A DNA stretch of 64,000 nucleotides, taken from Streptomyces zaomyceticus. GTDB lineage: Bacteria; Actinomycetota; Actinomycetes; Streptomycetales; Streptomycetaceae. Where the stretch lies: contig NZ_BNBZ01000002.1 of assembly GCF_014656215.1 (NCBI RefSeq), positions 124,001 to 188,000 of the forward strand, read 5' to 3'. The notes below the pieces were generated by a model, which had not been told where the DNA came from, did not search any database, and saw only the letters and a program-made list of their open reading frames with translations. The position numbers were made by a program, and so were the translations under genes. Each line of letters begins with the position of its first letter. Position 1 is the first letter of the stretch. Below, piece after piece: positions 42,984-51,919 of the stretch.

Positions 42984-44891
42984 TCAGACGACCGGGGAGA
43001 CCGCCTCGTCCGGGTCCGGTGCCGGACGGGGCACCTGCTCCCCGGGTTCCTGGCGGCTGGCCGACCAGGCGGCCCACAGGACGGCGTACCGGCCGCCCGC
43101 GGCCACCAGCTCCTCGTGCGTGCCGGTCTCCACGACCCGGCCCTGGTCGAGGACGACCACCCGGTCGGCGGCCGCGGCCTGCGGCAGCCGGTGCGCGACG
43201 AGCAGCCCCGTGCGGCCCTCCAGGGCCCGCGCCGCCGCCTCCTCGAGGACCCGCGCGCCCGCGCTGCCCGCGTCGGCGGTGGCCTCGTCGAGGATCGCGA
43301 TCGGCGGATCCGCCAACACGAGCCGGGCCAGGGCCAGGTGCTGCGCCTGCGTCACCGTCAGCCGGTGGCCGCCCTCCCCGACGACCGTGGCGAGGCCCTC
43401 GGGCAGCGCCTCGGCCCACTCCAGCGCGCCGACACGGTCGAGCGCCGCGCGAAGCCGCTCGTCGTCGGCGTCGGGCCGGGCGAGGCGCAGGTCGTCGGCG
43501 AGGGTTCCGGCGAAGACGTGCACCTCCTGGCTGATCAGCGCGACCGCGCGCCGGACCCCGGCCGGGCCGAGCTCCGCGGTGTCGACCCCGCCGAGGGCGA
43601 TCGAGCCCCCGGTGGGGCTGTGGACGCCGGCGACGAGCTTGGCCAGGGTGGTCTTGCCGGCGCCGCTCGCGCCCACCAGGGCCACCCGCTCACCGCTCCG
43701 CACCCGCAGCTCGACCTCGTGCAGGACCGGTGCGCCGGAGCCGTACGCGTGGCTGAGCCCGGACACCTCGACCGATCCGTCGGCGAGGTCGGACGCCTCG
43801 CTCTCGGCACGCTCCGCGGGGAGGTTCGACACGCCGACGAGGCGGGCGAAGCTCGCCCCCGCCGACTGGGCGTCGTCCAGGAGGTACAGGGTCGCGTTGA
43901 TCGGGTTGAAGAGGCTGTGGAAGTACAGCGCGGCGGCTGTGGCCGTACCGATGCTGACGGAGCCGTTGTCGACCAGGACGAACCCGGTCGCGAGCATCGC
44001 GGCGAGACCGATGAACTCGCCGAGGTTGAGGCGGGAGAAGAACCCGGTGACGATGTGGATGCCGCGCAGGCCCAGGTCACGGGCGGCCGCGGACCGCTGC
44101 TCCAGCAGCTCTGCGTGGGTGTCGTCCAGGCGGAAGGCCCGTACGGTCCGGACGCCGCCCACGCTGTCGAGCAGCTGGTGCTGCAGGGCGCCGGTGGCGA
44201 CCCGGTGCTCGCCGTACACGGGCGCGGCCCGGCGCATGTACCAGCGCACCGAGAGCACCTGGACCGGGGACGCGAGCAGCGCCGCGATCAGGAAGCGCCA
44301 GTCGAGGACGGCGAGTCCGACGAAGGTCAGCAGGATCGTCAGGGCGGAGCGGCTGAACTCCGGCAGTGCCTGGCGCACCGACTTGCCGATTATCGACACG
44401 TCGCTGGTGACCCGGGAGACCAGGTCGCCCGAGCCGGCCGCCTCGACCCGGTCGAGCGGCAGCCGCAGTGCCCGCTCGATGAACTGCTCCCGCAGCGCGG
44501 CCAGGACGGTCTCGCCCAGCCGGGCCACGAGCGTGCTGCCGACGGCCGCGGCCGCGCCCCGCGCGACGGCGACGACGACGAGCAGGACCAGCGGGAGGGT
44601 GAGCGCGGCCGCGCCCTTCTTGTCGACCACGAGGTCCACGATGTGCCCGAGCAGGGGAGCGGTGAGCAGTCCGACGGCGGTGCCGGCGGCGAGGACGACG
44701 ATCGAGACCACGGCGAGGAGCCGATGGCCGTGCAGCATGGTGCGGAGCGCCGCGACGGACTCGGCGCCGGTGGCGGTCGGCAGGAGCACGCGGTCCGGGC
44801 TGGTTCCGCTCATGGTCTTCTCCGTCTCTCTCGTCCGTCCTGCGTCCCGCCGCGGCCGGTTGTCGGTCCGTGTCTCGTCGGCGGGTGTCAT
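42984..44891 (-). CDS. ABC exporter half-transporter A (intact Walker A, degenerate signature)
   Basis: 635-residue exporter with about six membrane segments (residues 50-340) and a C-terminal ATPase. Walker A GASGAGKTT (near 404) and Walker B AILDEAT with its catalytic Glu are intact, but the signature, normally LSGGQ, is LTVTQ. The ATG at 44891 overlaps the stop of partner B (ATGA); an alternative start at 44815 has GGAG upstream. It forms a heterodimer with B, which has the opposite defect. Iron control of the pair, next to NRPS 2, makes siderophore export the best guess. An IrtAB-like importer role cannot be excluded, but no siderophore-interacting domain is attached. Confidence 0.88.
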   Translation of the reverse strand: MTPADETRTDNRPRRDAGRTRETEKTMSGTSPDRVLLPTATGAESVAALRTMLHGHRLLAVVSIVVLAAGTAVGLLTAPLLGHIVDLVVDKKGAAALTLPLVLLVVVAVARGAAAAVGSTLVARLGETVLAALREQFIERALRLPLDRVEAAGSGDLVSRVTSDVSIIGKSVRQALPEFSRSALTILLTFVGLAVLDWRFLIAALLASPVQVLSVRWYMRRAAPVYGEHRVATGALQHQLLDSVGGVRTVRAFRLDDTHAELLEQRSAAARDLGLRGIHIVTGFFSRLNLGEFIGLAAMLATGFVLVDNGSVSIGTATAAALYFHSLFNPINATLYLLDDAQSAGASFARLVGVSNLPAERAESEASDLADGSVEVSGLSHAYGSGAPVLHEVELRVRSGERVALVGASGAGKTTLAKLVAGVHSPTGGSIALGGVDTAELGPAGVRRAVALISQEVHVFAGTLADDLRLARPDADDERLRAALDRVGALEWAEALPEGLATVVGEGGHRLTVTQAQHLALARLVLADPPIAILDEATADAGSAGARVLEEAAARALEGRTGLLVAHRLPQAAAADRVVVLDQGRVVETGTHEELVAAGGRYAVLWAAWSASRQEPGEQVPRPAPDPDEAVSPVV

Positions 44892-46585
44892 GCGAGCACC
44901 GCCGCCCGGTACGTCGCGTCGGCCGCGAGGAGTTCGGTGTGGCGGCCGGTCGCCCGGACGGCGCCGTCCTCCAGGACGATCACCCGGTCGGTCACGGCGA
45001 GGAGCGCGGGGCTGGTGGTGACCAGGACCGTGGTGCGGTCGCGGCGGACGTCACGCAGCCGGGCGGCGATGTGGGACTCGGTGACGGTGTCCACCGCGGT
45101 CGTCGGGTCGTGCAGCACGAGTACGGGCCGGTCGGCGGCGAGCGCGCGGGCGAGGGCGACGCGCTGGCGCTGACCGCCGGAGAGCGAGCGGCCGCGTTCG
45201 GCGAGGAGGGTGTCCCCGCCGTCGGGCAGGAGCCGGGCGACGTCGTCGGCCGCCGAGGCCTTGAGGGCCCGCTCGACGGCCGAGGTGTCGTCGGCGGCCC
45301 CGGCGCGGACGTTGTCGAGCAGCGTGCTCTCGAAGAGATCGGCGTCGTGGTGGGCGACCAGGACGACCCGGCGCAGCGCGTCGGGGTCGAGCGAGGTCAG
45401 CGGCGTGCCGTCGAGATCGACGGCGCCCTCGGAGGGGTCCGCCTCACGGGCCAGGCAGACGAGGAGGTCGTTGGCGGCGGCGGCGTCCCGGGCCACGATC
45501 CCGGTCAGGCTGCCGGCCGGCAGTTCGAGGTCGACGCCCCGGAGCGCGCCGAGCGTCACTCCGCGCAGGGCGACATGTCCGGCGGCCCCGTCGGCGGGCG
45601 CGTCGTGACCGCTCCCGACGGCCTCGGGCGAGGCGAGCACTTCGGCGATCCGCTTGGCCGAGGCACGCCCCTGGGCGAGCTCGGCGTTCACGTAGCCGAG
45701 CAGCTGGAACGGGCCGAGGAGGAACTGCGCCAGGCCGACGGCGGCGACCAGGTCGCCGACGCTGATGGTGCCGTCCATGGCGAGATAGGCGCCCACCACA
45801 CCGATGACGGCGATGAAGACGCCGGTCAGCGCGAGGACCGCGCCCTCGTGTCCGGCCCGGCTGCGGGCGGCCCGCAGGGCGGCCGCCAGCGAGTCCTGGC
45901 TCGTGGTGCGGTAGCGGGCGACGGCCGCCGACTCGGCGCCCATGCCCTTGAGGACGCGGAGTCCGGAGACGAGGTCGGCGGCGACGCCCGAGGCGTGGGC
46001 GGCCCGCTCCTGCTCGGCCTCGCTGCGCTGTTCGAGCGGCCGGCTGATGCGGTGGCCGAGCCACAGCAGCGGCGGGATGCCGAGGAGGACGAGCAGGCCG
46101 AGGGGGACGGAGATCCTGAGGAGCGCGACGGCGCTGATCACGAGGGCGGCGACCGCCGACACCCCGTACGCGATGACGGTGGCCACCGAGCCCACGCGTC
46201 GGGCGTCGTTGGTGGCGATGCTGGTCAGCGCGCCGGGGAGGCGGTTCGCGTCGGCGCCGCCCCGGGGGTCGAGCACCCGGGCGGCCAGGTCGAGCCGGAG
46301 CCGGTGCGCGGCGAGTTCCCCGCTGCCCTCGGTGATCCTGGCGCTGACGCGGTAGCAGGTCGACAGGACCAGGAAGAGCACCGCGAGGACGATGAGCAGG
46401 CGCAGCAGCGCCGAGGAGGAGCCGGTGGCGACTGCCGTGTCGATGGTGGCGCCGATGACCACCGGCACCAGGGCCTCGCAGCCCTGGTGGGTCATACCGA
46501 GCAGAGACGCCGTGATCACTCGGCGGCGTTGTCCTCTGATCGCCTGGCGGAGGACAAGTCCCCCCGTCGGTCCGCCCGTTGGCAT
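44888..46585 (-). CDS. ABC exporter half-transporter B (no Walker A, intact signature)
   Basis: 565-residue partner with six membrane segments (residues 20-300) and an ATPase domain. Where Walker A should be, near residue 361, it reads GIVARDAAAANDLL, lacking the GKS/T, so ATP cannot be held normally. The signature LSGGQRQRVALARAL is intact. Walker B is LVLHDPTTAVD, with Asp-Pro in place of the usual Glu-Ala after the aspartate. In the heterodimer its signature would complete the site formed by the intact Walker motifs of partner A. The first gene of the pair, it starts 30 nt from iron box 7. Confidence 0.88.
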   Translation of the reverse strand: MPTGGPTGGLVLRQAIRGQRRRVITASLLGMTHQGCEALVPVVIGATIDTAVATGSSSALLRLLIVLAVLFLVLSTCYRVSARITEGSGELAAHRLRLDLAARVLDPRGGADANRLPGALTSIATNDARRVGSVATVIAYGVSAVAALVISAVALLRISVPLGLLVLLGIPPLLWLGHRISRPLEQRSEAEQERAAHASGVAADLVSGLRVLKGMGAESAAVARYRTTSQDSLAAALRAARSRAGHEGAVLALTGVFIAVIGVVGAYLAMDGTISVGDLVAAVGLAQFLLGPFQLLGYVNAELAQGRASAKRIAEVLASPEAVGSGHDAPADGAAGHVALRGVTLGALRGVDLELPAGSLTGIVARDAAAANDLLVCLAREADPSEGAVDLDGTPLTSLDPDALRRVVLVAHHDADLFESTLLDNVRAGAADDTSAVERALKASAADDVARLLPDGGDTLLAERGRSLSGGQRQRVALARALAADRPVLVLHDPTTAVDTVTESHIAARLRDVRRDRTTVLVTTSPALLAVTDRVIVLEDGAVRATGRHTELLAADATYRAAVLA

Positions 46586-46614
46586 GAGACTCCTTCACGG
46601 AAGCAGATGATTGG

Positions 46615-46633
46615 TTAGGTAAGCCTACTCTGA
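46615..46633. promoter_or_regulatory. Iron box 7, upstream of the ABC exporter pair
   Basis: TTAGGTAAGCCTACTCTGA has a strong left half and a degenerate right half, 30 nt upstream of the exporter B start on the minus strand. Confidence 0.72.
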
Positions 46634-46740
46634 GTTCGACCGGGGTCGGGCGGGTCCGGCCGGGCCGTGGGGAGGCCCGGGGGAGGCCTCGGATGGGGTG
46701 CCGGGCGGGTCCTGTCCGGCGCGTTGACCGCACGACACGG

Positions 46741-46759
46741 TTCGGTTAGCCTCACCTAA
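46741..46759. promoter_or_regulatory. Iron box 8, upstream of import operon 2
   Basis: TTCGGTTAGCCTCACCTAA lies 71 nt before the first permease start of import operon 2. With iron box 7 it occupies a 244-bp divergent promoter region. Confidence 0.8.
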
Positions 46760-46829
46760 GTCGTGATCCTTCGGTCTCGCGCCGCCAGGTTCCCGTGTAC
46801 ATCTGTACCGCCTCCAGGGGGAGTTGTCG

Positions 46830-47921
46830 TTGTCCGTCGAATCCCGGGTGGTACAGGGACAGCGGGCCCAGGAGCGGCCCGCGGACAGGACCACGGGTCC
46901 CGGCGCGCGCGGCTCGGGCCGTACCGGGGCCGCGTTCCGGGGACTGGGACTGGTCGTCGGCCTCGCCACGCTCGTCCTGGTCGGGCTCCTCAGCATCTGG
47001 GTGGGCACCCGCGGCATTCCGTTCACCGCCACCTGGAACGTCCTGTGGAACCCGGACGGTTCGGAGACGTCGGTGATCATCCACGACTACCGCATCCCCC
47101 GGACGCTCCTCGGCCTCCTCGTCGGCACCGCGCTCGGCCTCGCCGGCGCCCTGATGCAGGCCCTGACGCGCAACCCGCTCGCCGACCCCGGCATGCTCGG
47201 CGTCAACCTGGGCGCCTCCGCCGGTGTGGTGATCGCCATCGCCTTCTTCGGTGTCGCGGCGCCGCTCGGCTACGTGTGGTTCGCCCTCGCCGGCGCCGCC
47301 GCCGCGTCCGTCGGCGTCCATCTGCTCGGCTCCTCCGGACGGAAACTCGCCTCCCCCGAGCGGCTCGTCGTCGCAGGCGCCGCGGTGACCGCCGTCCTGT
47401 ACGCCTTCAACTGGGCGATCCTGCTGCTCAACCCGAGGGCCTTCGACCAGTTCCGCTTCTGGACCGTCGGCTCCCTCGCGGGCCGCTACCACGACATCGT
47501 CCTGATGGCCCTCCCGTTCATCGGCGTCGGCCTCCTCGTCGCCCTCGTCCTCGCCCCCTCGCTCAACGCCCTGGCCATGGGCGACCAGATGGGCCGGGCC
47601 CTCGGGGTGAACGTCGGCCGGACCCGCGCCCTCGGCGCCGTCGCCGTGATGCTCCTGTGCGGAGCCGCCACCGCCGCCGCCGGGCCGATCGGCTTCGTGG
47701 GCCTCGCCGTGCCGCACATCGCCCGCTTCGTCGTCGGCCCCGACCAGCGGTGGGTGTTCGCGTACTCGATGCTGATCGCCCCCGTCCTCCTCATCGGCTC
47801 GGACATCCTCGGCCGGGTGCTCGGAGCCCCCGGCGAGGTGCAGGTCGGCATCGTCATGGCGTTCATCGGAGCCCCCCTGTTCATCGCCCTGTGCCGACGC
47901 CGAAAGCTGGTCATGCTGTGA
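46830..47921 (+). CDS. FecCD-family iron-siderophore permease 2a
   Basis: 363-residue permease with about ten membrane segments and family motifs RIPRTLLGLLVGTALGLAG, LTRNPLADPGMLGVNLGAS and AAGPIGFVGLAVPHIARF. No ATG fits; TTG at 46830 has AGGGGGAG 7 nt upstream and is preferred over an in-frame TTG at 46824. The first 40 residues are hydrophilic. Its stop overlaps the next start as GTGA. It is the first gene of import operon 2. Confidence 0.93.
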   Translation: MSVESRVVQGQRAQERPADRTTGPGARGSGRTGAAFRGLGLVVGLATLVLVGLLSIWVGTRGIPFTATWNVLWNPDGSETSVIIHDYRIPRTLLGLLVGTALGLAGALMQALTRNPLADPGMLGVNLGASAGVVIAIAFFGVAAPLGYVWFALAGAAAASVGVHLLGSSGRKLASPERLVVAGAAVTAVLYAFNWAILLLNPRAFDQFRFWTVGSLAGRYHDIVLMALPFIGVGLLVALVLAPSLNALAMGDQMGRALGVNVGRTRALGAVAVMLLCGAATAAAGPIGFVGLAVPHIARFVVGPDQRWVFAYSMLIAPVLLIGSDILGRVLGAPGEVQVGIVMAFIGAPLFIALCRRRKLVML

Positions 47922-49048
47922 CTGCCGTACGGGAGGCGAAGGCCTCCGCGCCCGACCCGGCGCCCGGGAAGCCGCCCGGATCCGCGGCCGCCCCCGGCCG
48001 CCCCCGGGTCATCAGCGGCCGGGTCGTCCGTACCCGCTCCGGAGGCCTCTCCCTGCGCGTCCAGGGCCGGACCGTCGCCGTCACCACGGCCCTCGTCGTC
48101 GCCCTCGTCGCCGTCGCCGGCGTCACCCTGACCACCGGCGACTTCGACCTCTCCGTCGGTGAGGTCCTCAAGGCGCTCACCGGCGAGGGATCCGGCATCG
48201 CCGACTTCGTCGTCAACACCCTGCGGATGCCGCGCCTCGTGACCGCGCTCTGCGTCGGCGCGGCCCTCGCCGTCAGCGGGGCCATCCTGCAGAGCATCAC
48301 GGGCAACCCCCTGGGCAGCCCCGACATCATCGGCTTCACCAACGGCTCCGCCGTGGGCGCGCTCGTCGTCATCGTCGTGCTGCACGGCAGCATGACGCAG
48401 ATCGCGCTCGGCGCGCTGGTCGGCGGCCTCGCCACCGCCCTCGCCGTCCACCTCCTCATGCTCGGCCGGGGAATCCAGGGCTTCCGGCTGGTCGTCGTCG
48501 GCATCGGCGTCAGCTCCCTGCTCCTCGCCGTCAACTCGTACCTGATCACCCGGGCCACCTTCCAGGAGGCCCTGGAGGCGCAGGCCTGGCTGATCGGCAG
48601 CCTGGGCAACCGGCTCTGGACGCACGCCCAGGCCATCGGCATCGCCGTCGCCGTGCTGCTGCCCCTCGCCTTCCTCCTCTCCCGCCGCCTCTCCATGGTC
48701 GAGATGGGCGACACCACCGCCATGGCCCTCGGCGTCGACGTGTCCCGCACCCGGACCACGCTGCTCGTGATCAGCGTCGCCCTGGCGGCGTTCGCCACCG
48801 CCGTCACCGGCCCCATCTGGTTCATCGCCCTGGCCGCCCCTCAGGTGGCCCGCAGGATCACCGGATCGTCCGGGCCCGCGCTGCTGCCGTCCGCCCTCAT
48901 GGGCGCGGTCATGCTCGCCCTGAGCGACCTCGCCGTGCAGCGCCTCTTCGCCCCCGCGCTTCTCCCGGTGGGCACCGCGACCGGCTGCGTCGGCGGGCTC
49001 TACCTCATCTGGCTACTGGTCACCGAGTCGCGAAAGAGCCGCGCATGA
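47918..49048 (+). CDS. FecCD-family iron-siderophore permease 2b
   Basis: 376-residue partner permease (RMPRLVTALCVGAALAVSGA, TGNPLGSPDIIGFTNGSAVG, AVTGPIWFIALAAPQVARR) with a 55-residue Pro/Ala/Arg-rich cytoplasmic leader. It has a GTG start overlapping the previous stop, and its own stop overlaps the ATPase ATG (ATGA). Confidence 0.95.
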   Translation: MTAVREAKASAPDPAPGKPPGSAAAPGRPRVISGRVVRTRSGGLSLRVQGRTVAVTTALVVALVAVAGVTLTTGDFDLSVGEVLKALTGEGSGIADFVVNTLRMPRLVTALCVGAALAVSGAILQSITGNPLGSPDIIGFTNGSAVGALVVIVVLHGSMTQIALGALVGGLATALAVHLLMLGRGIQGFRLVVVGIGVSSLLLAVNSYLITRATFQEALEAQAWLIGSLGNRLWTHAQAIGIAVAVLLPLAFLLSRRLSMVEMGDTTAMALGVDVSRTRTTLLVISVALAAFATAVTGPIWFIALAAPQVARRITGSSGPALLPSALMGAVMLALSDLAVQRLFAPALLPVGTATGCVGGLYLIWLLVTESRKSRA

Positions 49049-49971
49049 CAGCAACGAACCGTCCGGCCTCCCGCCTGCGCGCCGAAGGCCTCACGCTCTC
49101 CTACGACCAGCGGACGGTGGCGACCGAACTCACCGTCGACATCCCCGACCACTCCTTCACGGTGATCATCGGGCCCAACGCCTGCGGCAAGTCCACCCTG
49201 CTCACCGCCCTCGCCCGGATGCTCAAGCCGCGCGCGGGACAGGTCTACCTCGACGGCGCCGCCATCGCCTCGTACCGCTCCCGCGAGGTCGCCCGCCGGC
49301 TCGGGCTGCTCCCGCAGACGTCGACCGCGCCCGGCGGCATCACGGTCGGCGACCTCGTGGCCCGCGGCCGGTACCCCCACCAGGGCATCCTGAAGCAGTG
49401 GTCCGCCGAGGACGAGAACGCCGTCGTCGACGCCATGCGCCAGACCGGTGTCCTGGAACTCGCCGACCGGCCCGTCGACGACCTGTCGGGCGGCCAGCGG
49501 CAGCGGGTCTGGCTCTCCATGGTCCTCGCCCAGCAGACCTCGATCCTGCTGCTCGACGAACCGACCACGTACCTCGACATCGCGCACCAGGTCGAGGTCC
49601 TCGACCTGTGCGCCGAACTCCACGCCCACAAGGGCCACACGGTCGTCGCGGTCCTGCACGACCTCAACCAGGCCTGCCGCTACGCCACCCATCTGATCGT
49701 CATGCGTCCGGGCGGCGTCATCGCCGCCGAGGGCGACCCCAGGACGGTCATGACGGCCGAGCTGGTCGAGGACGTCTTCGGGCTGCCCTGCCGGATCATC
49801 CCCGACCCCGAGACGGGAACACCGCTGATGGTGCCCGCGGCACCCAGGTGGTACGCGCCCGCCGAGGCGACGTCCGAGGCGACGTCCGAGGCGACGACCG
49901 GCGACACCGACACGGGGGACGTACCCGCCGACGGGGCCGATCACGACCCGGCGATGGCCAAGACCTCCTGA
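49045..49971 (+). CDS. Iron-siderophore ABC transporter ATPase 2
   Basis: 308-residue FepC-type ATPase with intact Walker A (GPNACGKST), signature (LSGGQRQRVW), Walker B (LLLDEPTTYLD) and switch His (VLHDLNQA). After residue 260 a low-complexity tail holds short repeats of ATSE encoded by a repeated 12-nt unit. It is coupled to permease 2b. The operon lacks a binding protein, so binding protein 2 upstream of NRPS 2 is the likely partner. A metal-dependent amidohydrolase follows 67 nt downstream in the same direction. Confidence 0.95.
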   Translation: MTATNRPASRLRAEGLTLSYDQRTVATELTVDIPDHSFTVIIGPNACGKSTLLTALARMLKPRAGQVYLDGAAIASYRSREVARRLGLLPQTSTAPGGITVGDLVARGRYPHQGILKQWSAEDENAVVDAMRQTGVLELADRPVDDLSGGQRQRVWLSMVLAQQTSILLLDEPTTYLDIAHQVEVLDLCAELHAHKGHTVVAVLHDLNQACRYATHLIVMRPGGVIAAEGDPRTVMTAELVEDVFGLPCRIIPDPETGTPLMVPAAPRWYAPAEATSEATSEATTGDTDTGDVPADGADHDPAMAKTS

Positions 49972-50038
49972 CGCCGCCGGCATCGAGCGCGACAGCGACG
50001 GTGACGGCCCCATCGACAGCGACCGGAACGGACTGCCC

Positions 50039-51613
50039 ATGCTCTGTACGAGGCTGACGAACGCGCGCATTCTCACCATGGACCCGGACCACCCCGTCGC
50101 CCACGACCTCGGCATCTGGCGGGGACGGATCGTGGGCCTCGACGCGGCCGTGACCTCGCTCCCCGCCCGCGAGGTCGTCGACCTCCAGGGGGCCACCGTG
50201 CTGCCCGGCTTCATCGACAGCCACGTGCACCTGTCCTGGGCGGGCCTGAAGGCCGCCACCCCGAGCATCGCCCCGTGCGAGCGCGTCGAGGACATCCTCG
50301 CCGTCATCGGGGAGGCCGTCTCCCGGAAGGCCGAGCCCGGAACCTGGGTGGACATCGCCGGATACGACCAACGGGCCCTGGGCCGCCATCTCACCGCCGC
50401 GGAGATCGACCGCGTCAGCCGGGGTCACAAGATCTTCCTCATGCACGACTCCGGGCACGCCTGCGTCGTCAACAGCGCCGTCCTCGACCTGCTCCCGGCC
50501 GAAGTGCCGCACCAGGACGGCTTTCTCGCGGAGAGCGCCATGACCGCCGTACGGCGGCTCCGGCTGCCGTACTCCCAGGAGGAGCTCGCCGACGCGATCG
50601 AACGCGCCGGCCGCGCCTGCCTCGCCGAAGGGATCACGGCCGCCGCGGAGGCGGGCATCGGCGGCGGACTCCTCGGACACAGCCCCGTCGAACTCGGCGC
50701 CTACCAACTCCTGCGGGACCAGGGCCGACTGCCGCTCCGCGTCCAGCTCATGGCCGCCGGCGACACCCTCCGCCCGCTCGCCGCCCACCGGAACGACGGC
50801 ATCCCGCGCTCCCTCGACCTCGGTCTGCGGACCGGCTTCGGCGACGACTGGCTCTCCCTCGGCGCCCTCAAGATCTACACCGACGGCGGCATGATGGCCC
50901 GTACGGCGGCGCTCACCGAACCGTACGAGGGCATGTCCCACACCGGACAGTTCCAGGACGACCCCGAGCGGATCGCGGAGCTCGTCGTCGACGGCCACCT
51001 CGCCGGCTGGCAGCTCGCCGTCCACGCGATCGGGGACCGCGCCGCCGACCTCGCCCTGGACGCCCTGGAGCGGGCGCAGTCGCTCCGGCCCCGGCCGGAC
51101 GCCCGGCACCGCGTGGAACACGCCGGACTGATCCGCCCGGACCAGCTGCCGCGGTTCGCGCGGCTCGGTGTCGCCGCCGTGGTCCAGCCCAACTTCCTGC
51201 GCTACTTCGGCGACGACTACGCGGACGTCATGGGGGAGCGCCGGGCGCCCTGGATGTACCGGGGCCGGGGCTTCCTCGACCACGGAGTCACCCTCGTCGG
51301 CAGCTCCGACCGGCCGGTCACGGACGGCTCACCGCTGCGGGCGATCCAGTTCATGGTGGAACGCGCCTCCACCTCCGGCCGGACGATCGGGCCGGACGAG
51401 GGCATCACCGTCGACGAGGCCCTGCACGCCTACACGACCGCGGGCGCGTACGCCTGCCACTGGGACGACAGCGCGGGAAGCCTCGCGCCCGGCAAGCGCG
51501 CCGACCTGGTGGTCCTCGGCGACGACCCCCGGAGCGTCGACACCTCACGCATCGGGGACATCGAGGTCCTGGCGACCTATGTGGACGGGCACACCGAGAA
51601 GGGGAACCTGTGA
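50039..51613 (+). CDS. YtcJ-type metal-dependent amidohydrolase in import operon 2
   Basis: 524-residue amidohydrolase of the Amidohydro_3/YtcJ group. Metal ligands are visible in PGFIDSHVHLSW (near residue 60), LKIYTDGGMM, LAVHAIGDRAAD, RVEHAG and SSDRPVTDGSP; the C-terminus has GSLAPGKRADLVVL. It has no signal peptide, so it is cytosolic. It follows the import operon 2 ATPase by 67 nt on the same strand and is coupled to a small unknown protein. Members hydrolyse C-N bonds such as amides or cyclic imides. Location suggests it processes an imported siderophore, for instance opening a ring or removing an N-acyl group after iron release. That is inference; the family has many unrelated substrates. 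Confidence 0.85.
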   Translation: MLCTRLTNARILTMDPDHPVAHDLGIWRGRIVGLDAAVTSLPAREVVDLQGATVLPGFIDSHVHLSWAGLKAATPSIAPCERVEDILAVIGEAVSRKAEPGTWVDIAGYDQRALGRHLTAAEIDRVSRGHKIFLMHDSGHACVVNSAVLDLLPAEVPHQDGFLAESAMTAVRRLRLPYSQEELADAIERAGRACLAEGITAAAEAGIGGGLLGHSPVELGAYQLLRDQGRLPLRVQLMAAGDTLRPLAAHRNDGIPRSLDLGLRTGFGDDWLSLGALKIYTDGGMMARTAALTEPYEGMSHTGQFQDDPERIAELVVDGHLAGWQLAVHAIGDRAADLALDALERAQSLRPRPDARHRVEHAGLIRPDQLPRFARLGVAAVVQPNFLRYFGDDYADVMGERRAPWMYRGRGFLDHGVTLVGSSDRPVTDGSPLRAIQFMVERASTSGRTIGPDEGITVDEALHAYTTAGAYACHWDDSAGSLAPGKRADLVVLGDDPRSVDTSRIGDIEVLATYVDGHTEKGNL

Positions 51614-51837
51614 GCACGGGAGAGAACCACCTCGACACCTTCGCGCCCCTCTGGGGCGCGCCCGCGTCACCGCCCCGATGGGTGATCTGGCACCCGGACG
51701 CGGACACCATGGTCTTCGACCGGGAGCTCAACCTTCCCGTGTACGTCGACGACGCGTCCCTCGGCGAGGTCCTGCGCCGGATGCGCGAGGCCGGCGTACC
51801 GGAGGGCGCGGAGTACCCGGGACGAGCCTGCGGCTGA
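51610..51837 (+). CDS. Small protein of unknown function coupled to the amidohydrolase
   Basis: 75 residues, GTG start overlapping the amidohydrolase stop as GTGA, third-position G/C bias like its neighbours. The sequence has the segments RWVIWHPDADTMVFDRELNL and VYVDDASLGEVLRRMREAGV. There is no signal peptide, membrane segment or Cys cluster apart from one Cys near the end. I do not recognise the family. The tight coupling suggests a subunit, chaperone or partner of the amidohydrolase. Confidence 0.7.
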   Translation: MSTGENHLDTFAPLWGAPASPPRWVIWHPDADTMVFDRELNLPVYVDDASLGEVLRRMREAGVPEGAEYPGRACG

Positions 51838-51856
51838 CGACGAGGCGAGGACCGGT

Positions 51857-51897
51857 GCGGGCCCGTGCCCTCGTACGTACGGAGGGAACGGGCCCGC
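51857..51897. terminator. Bidirectional terminator between import operon 2 and arg operon
   Basis: Outer 10-bp stem GCGGGCCCGT / ACGGGCCCGC plus an inner CCCTC / GAGGG pairing, in the 82-nt space between two convergent operons. Confidence 0.8.
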
Positions 51898-51919
51898 GCC
51901 GCCCGGGCCGGAGGACCAC

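Noticed and set aside
46625..47080. Small minus-strand frames in the divergent region at iron boxes 7 and 8
   Set aside because: They overlap the permease 2a gene antiparallel and show no protein family features.
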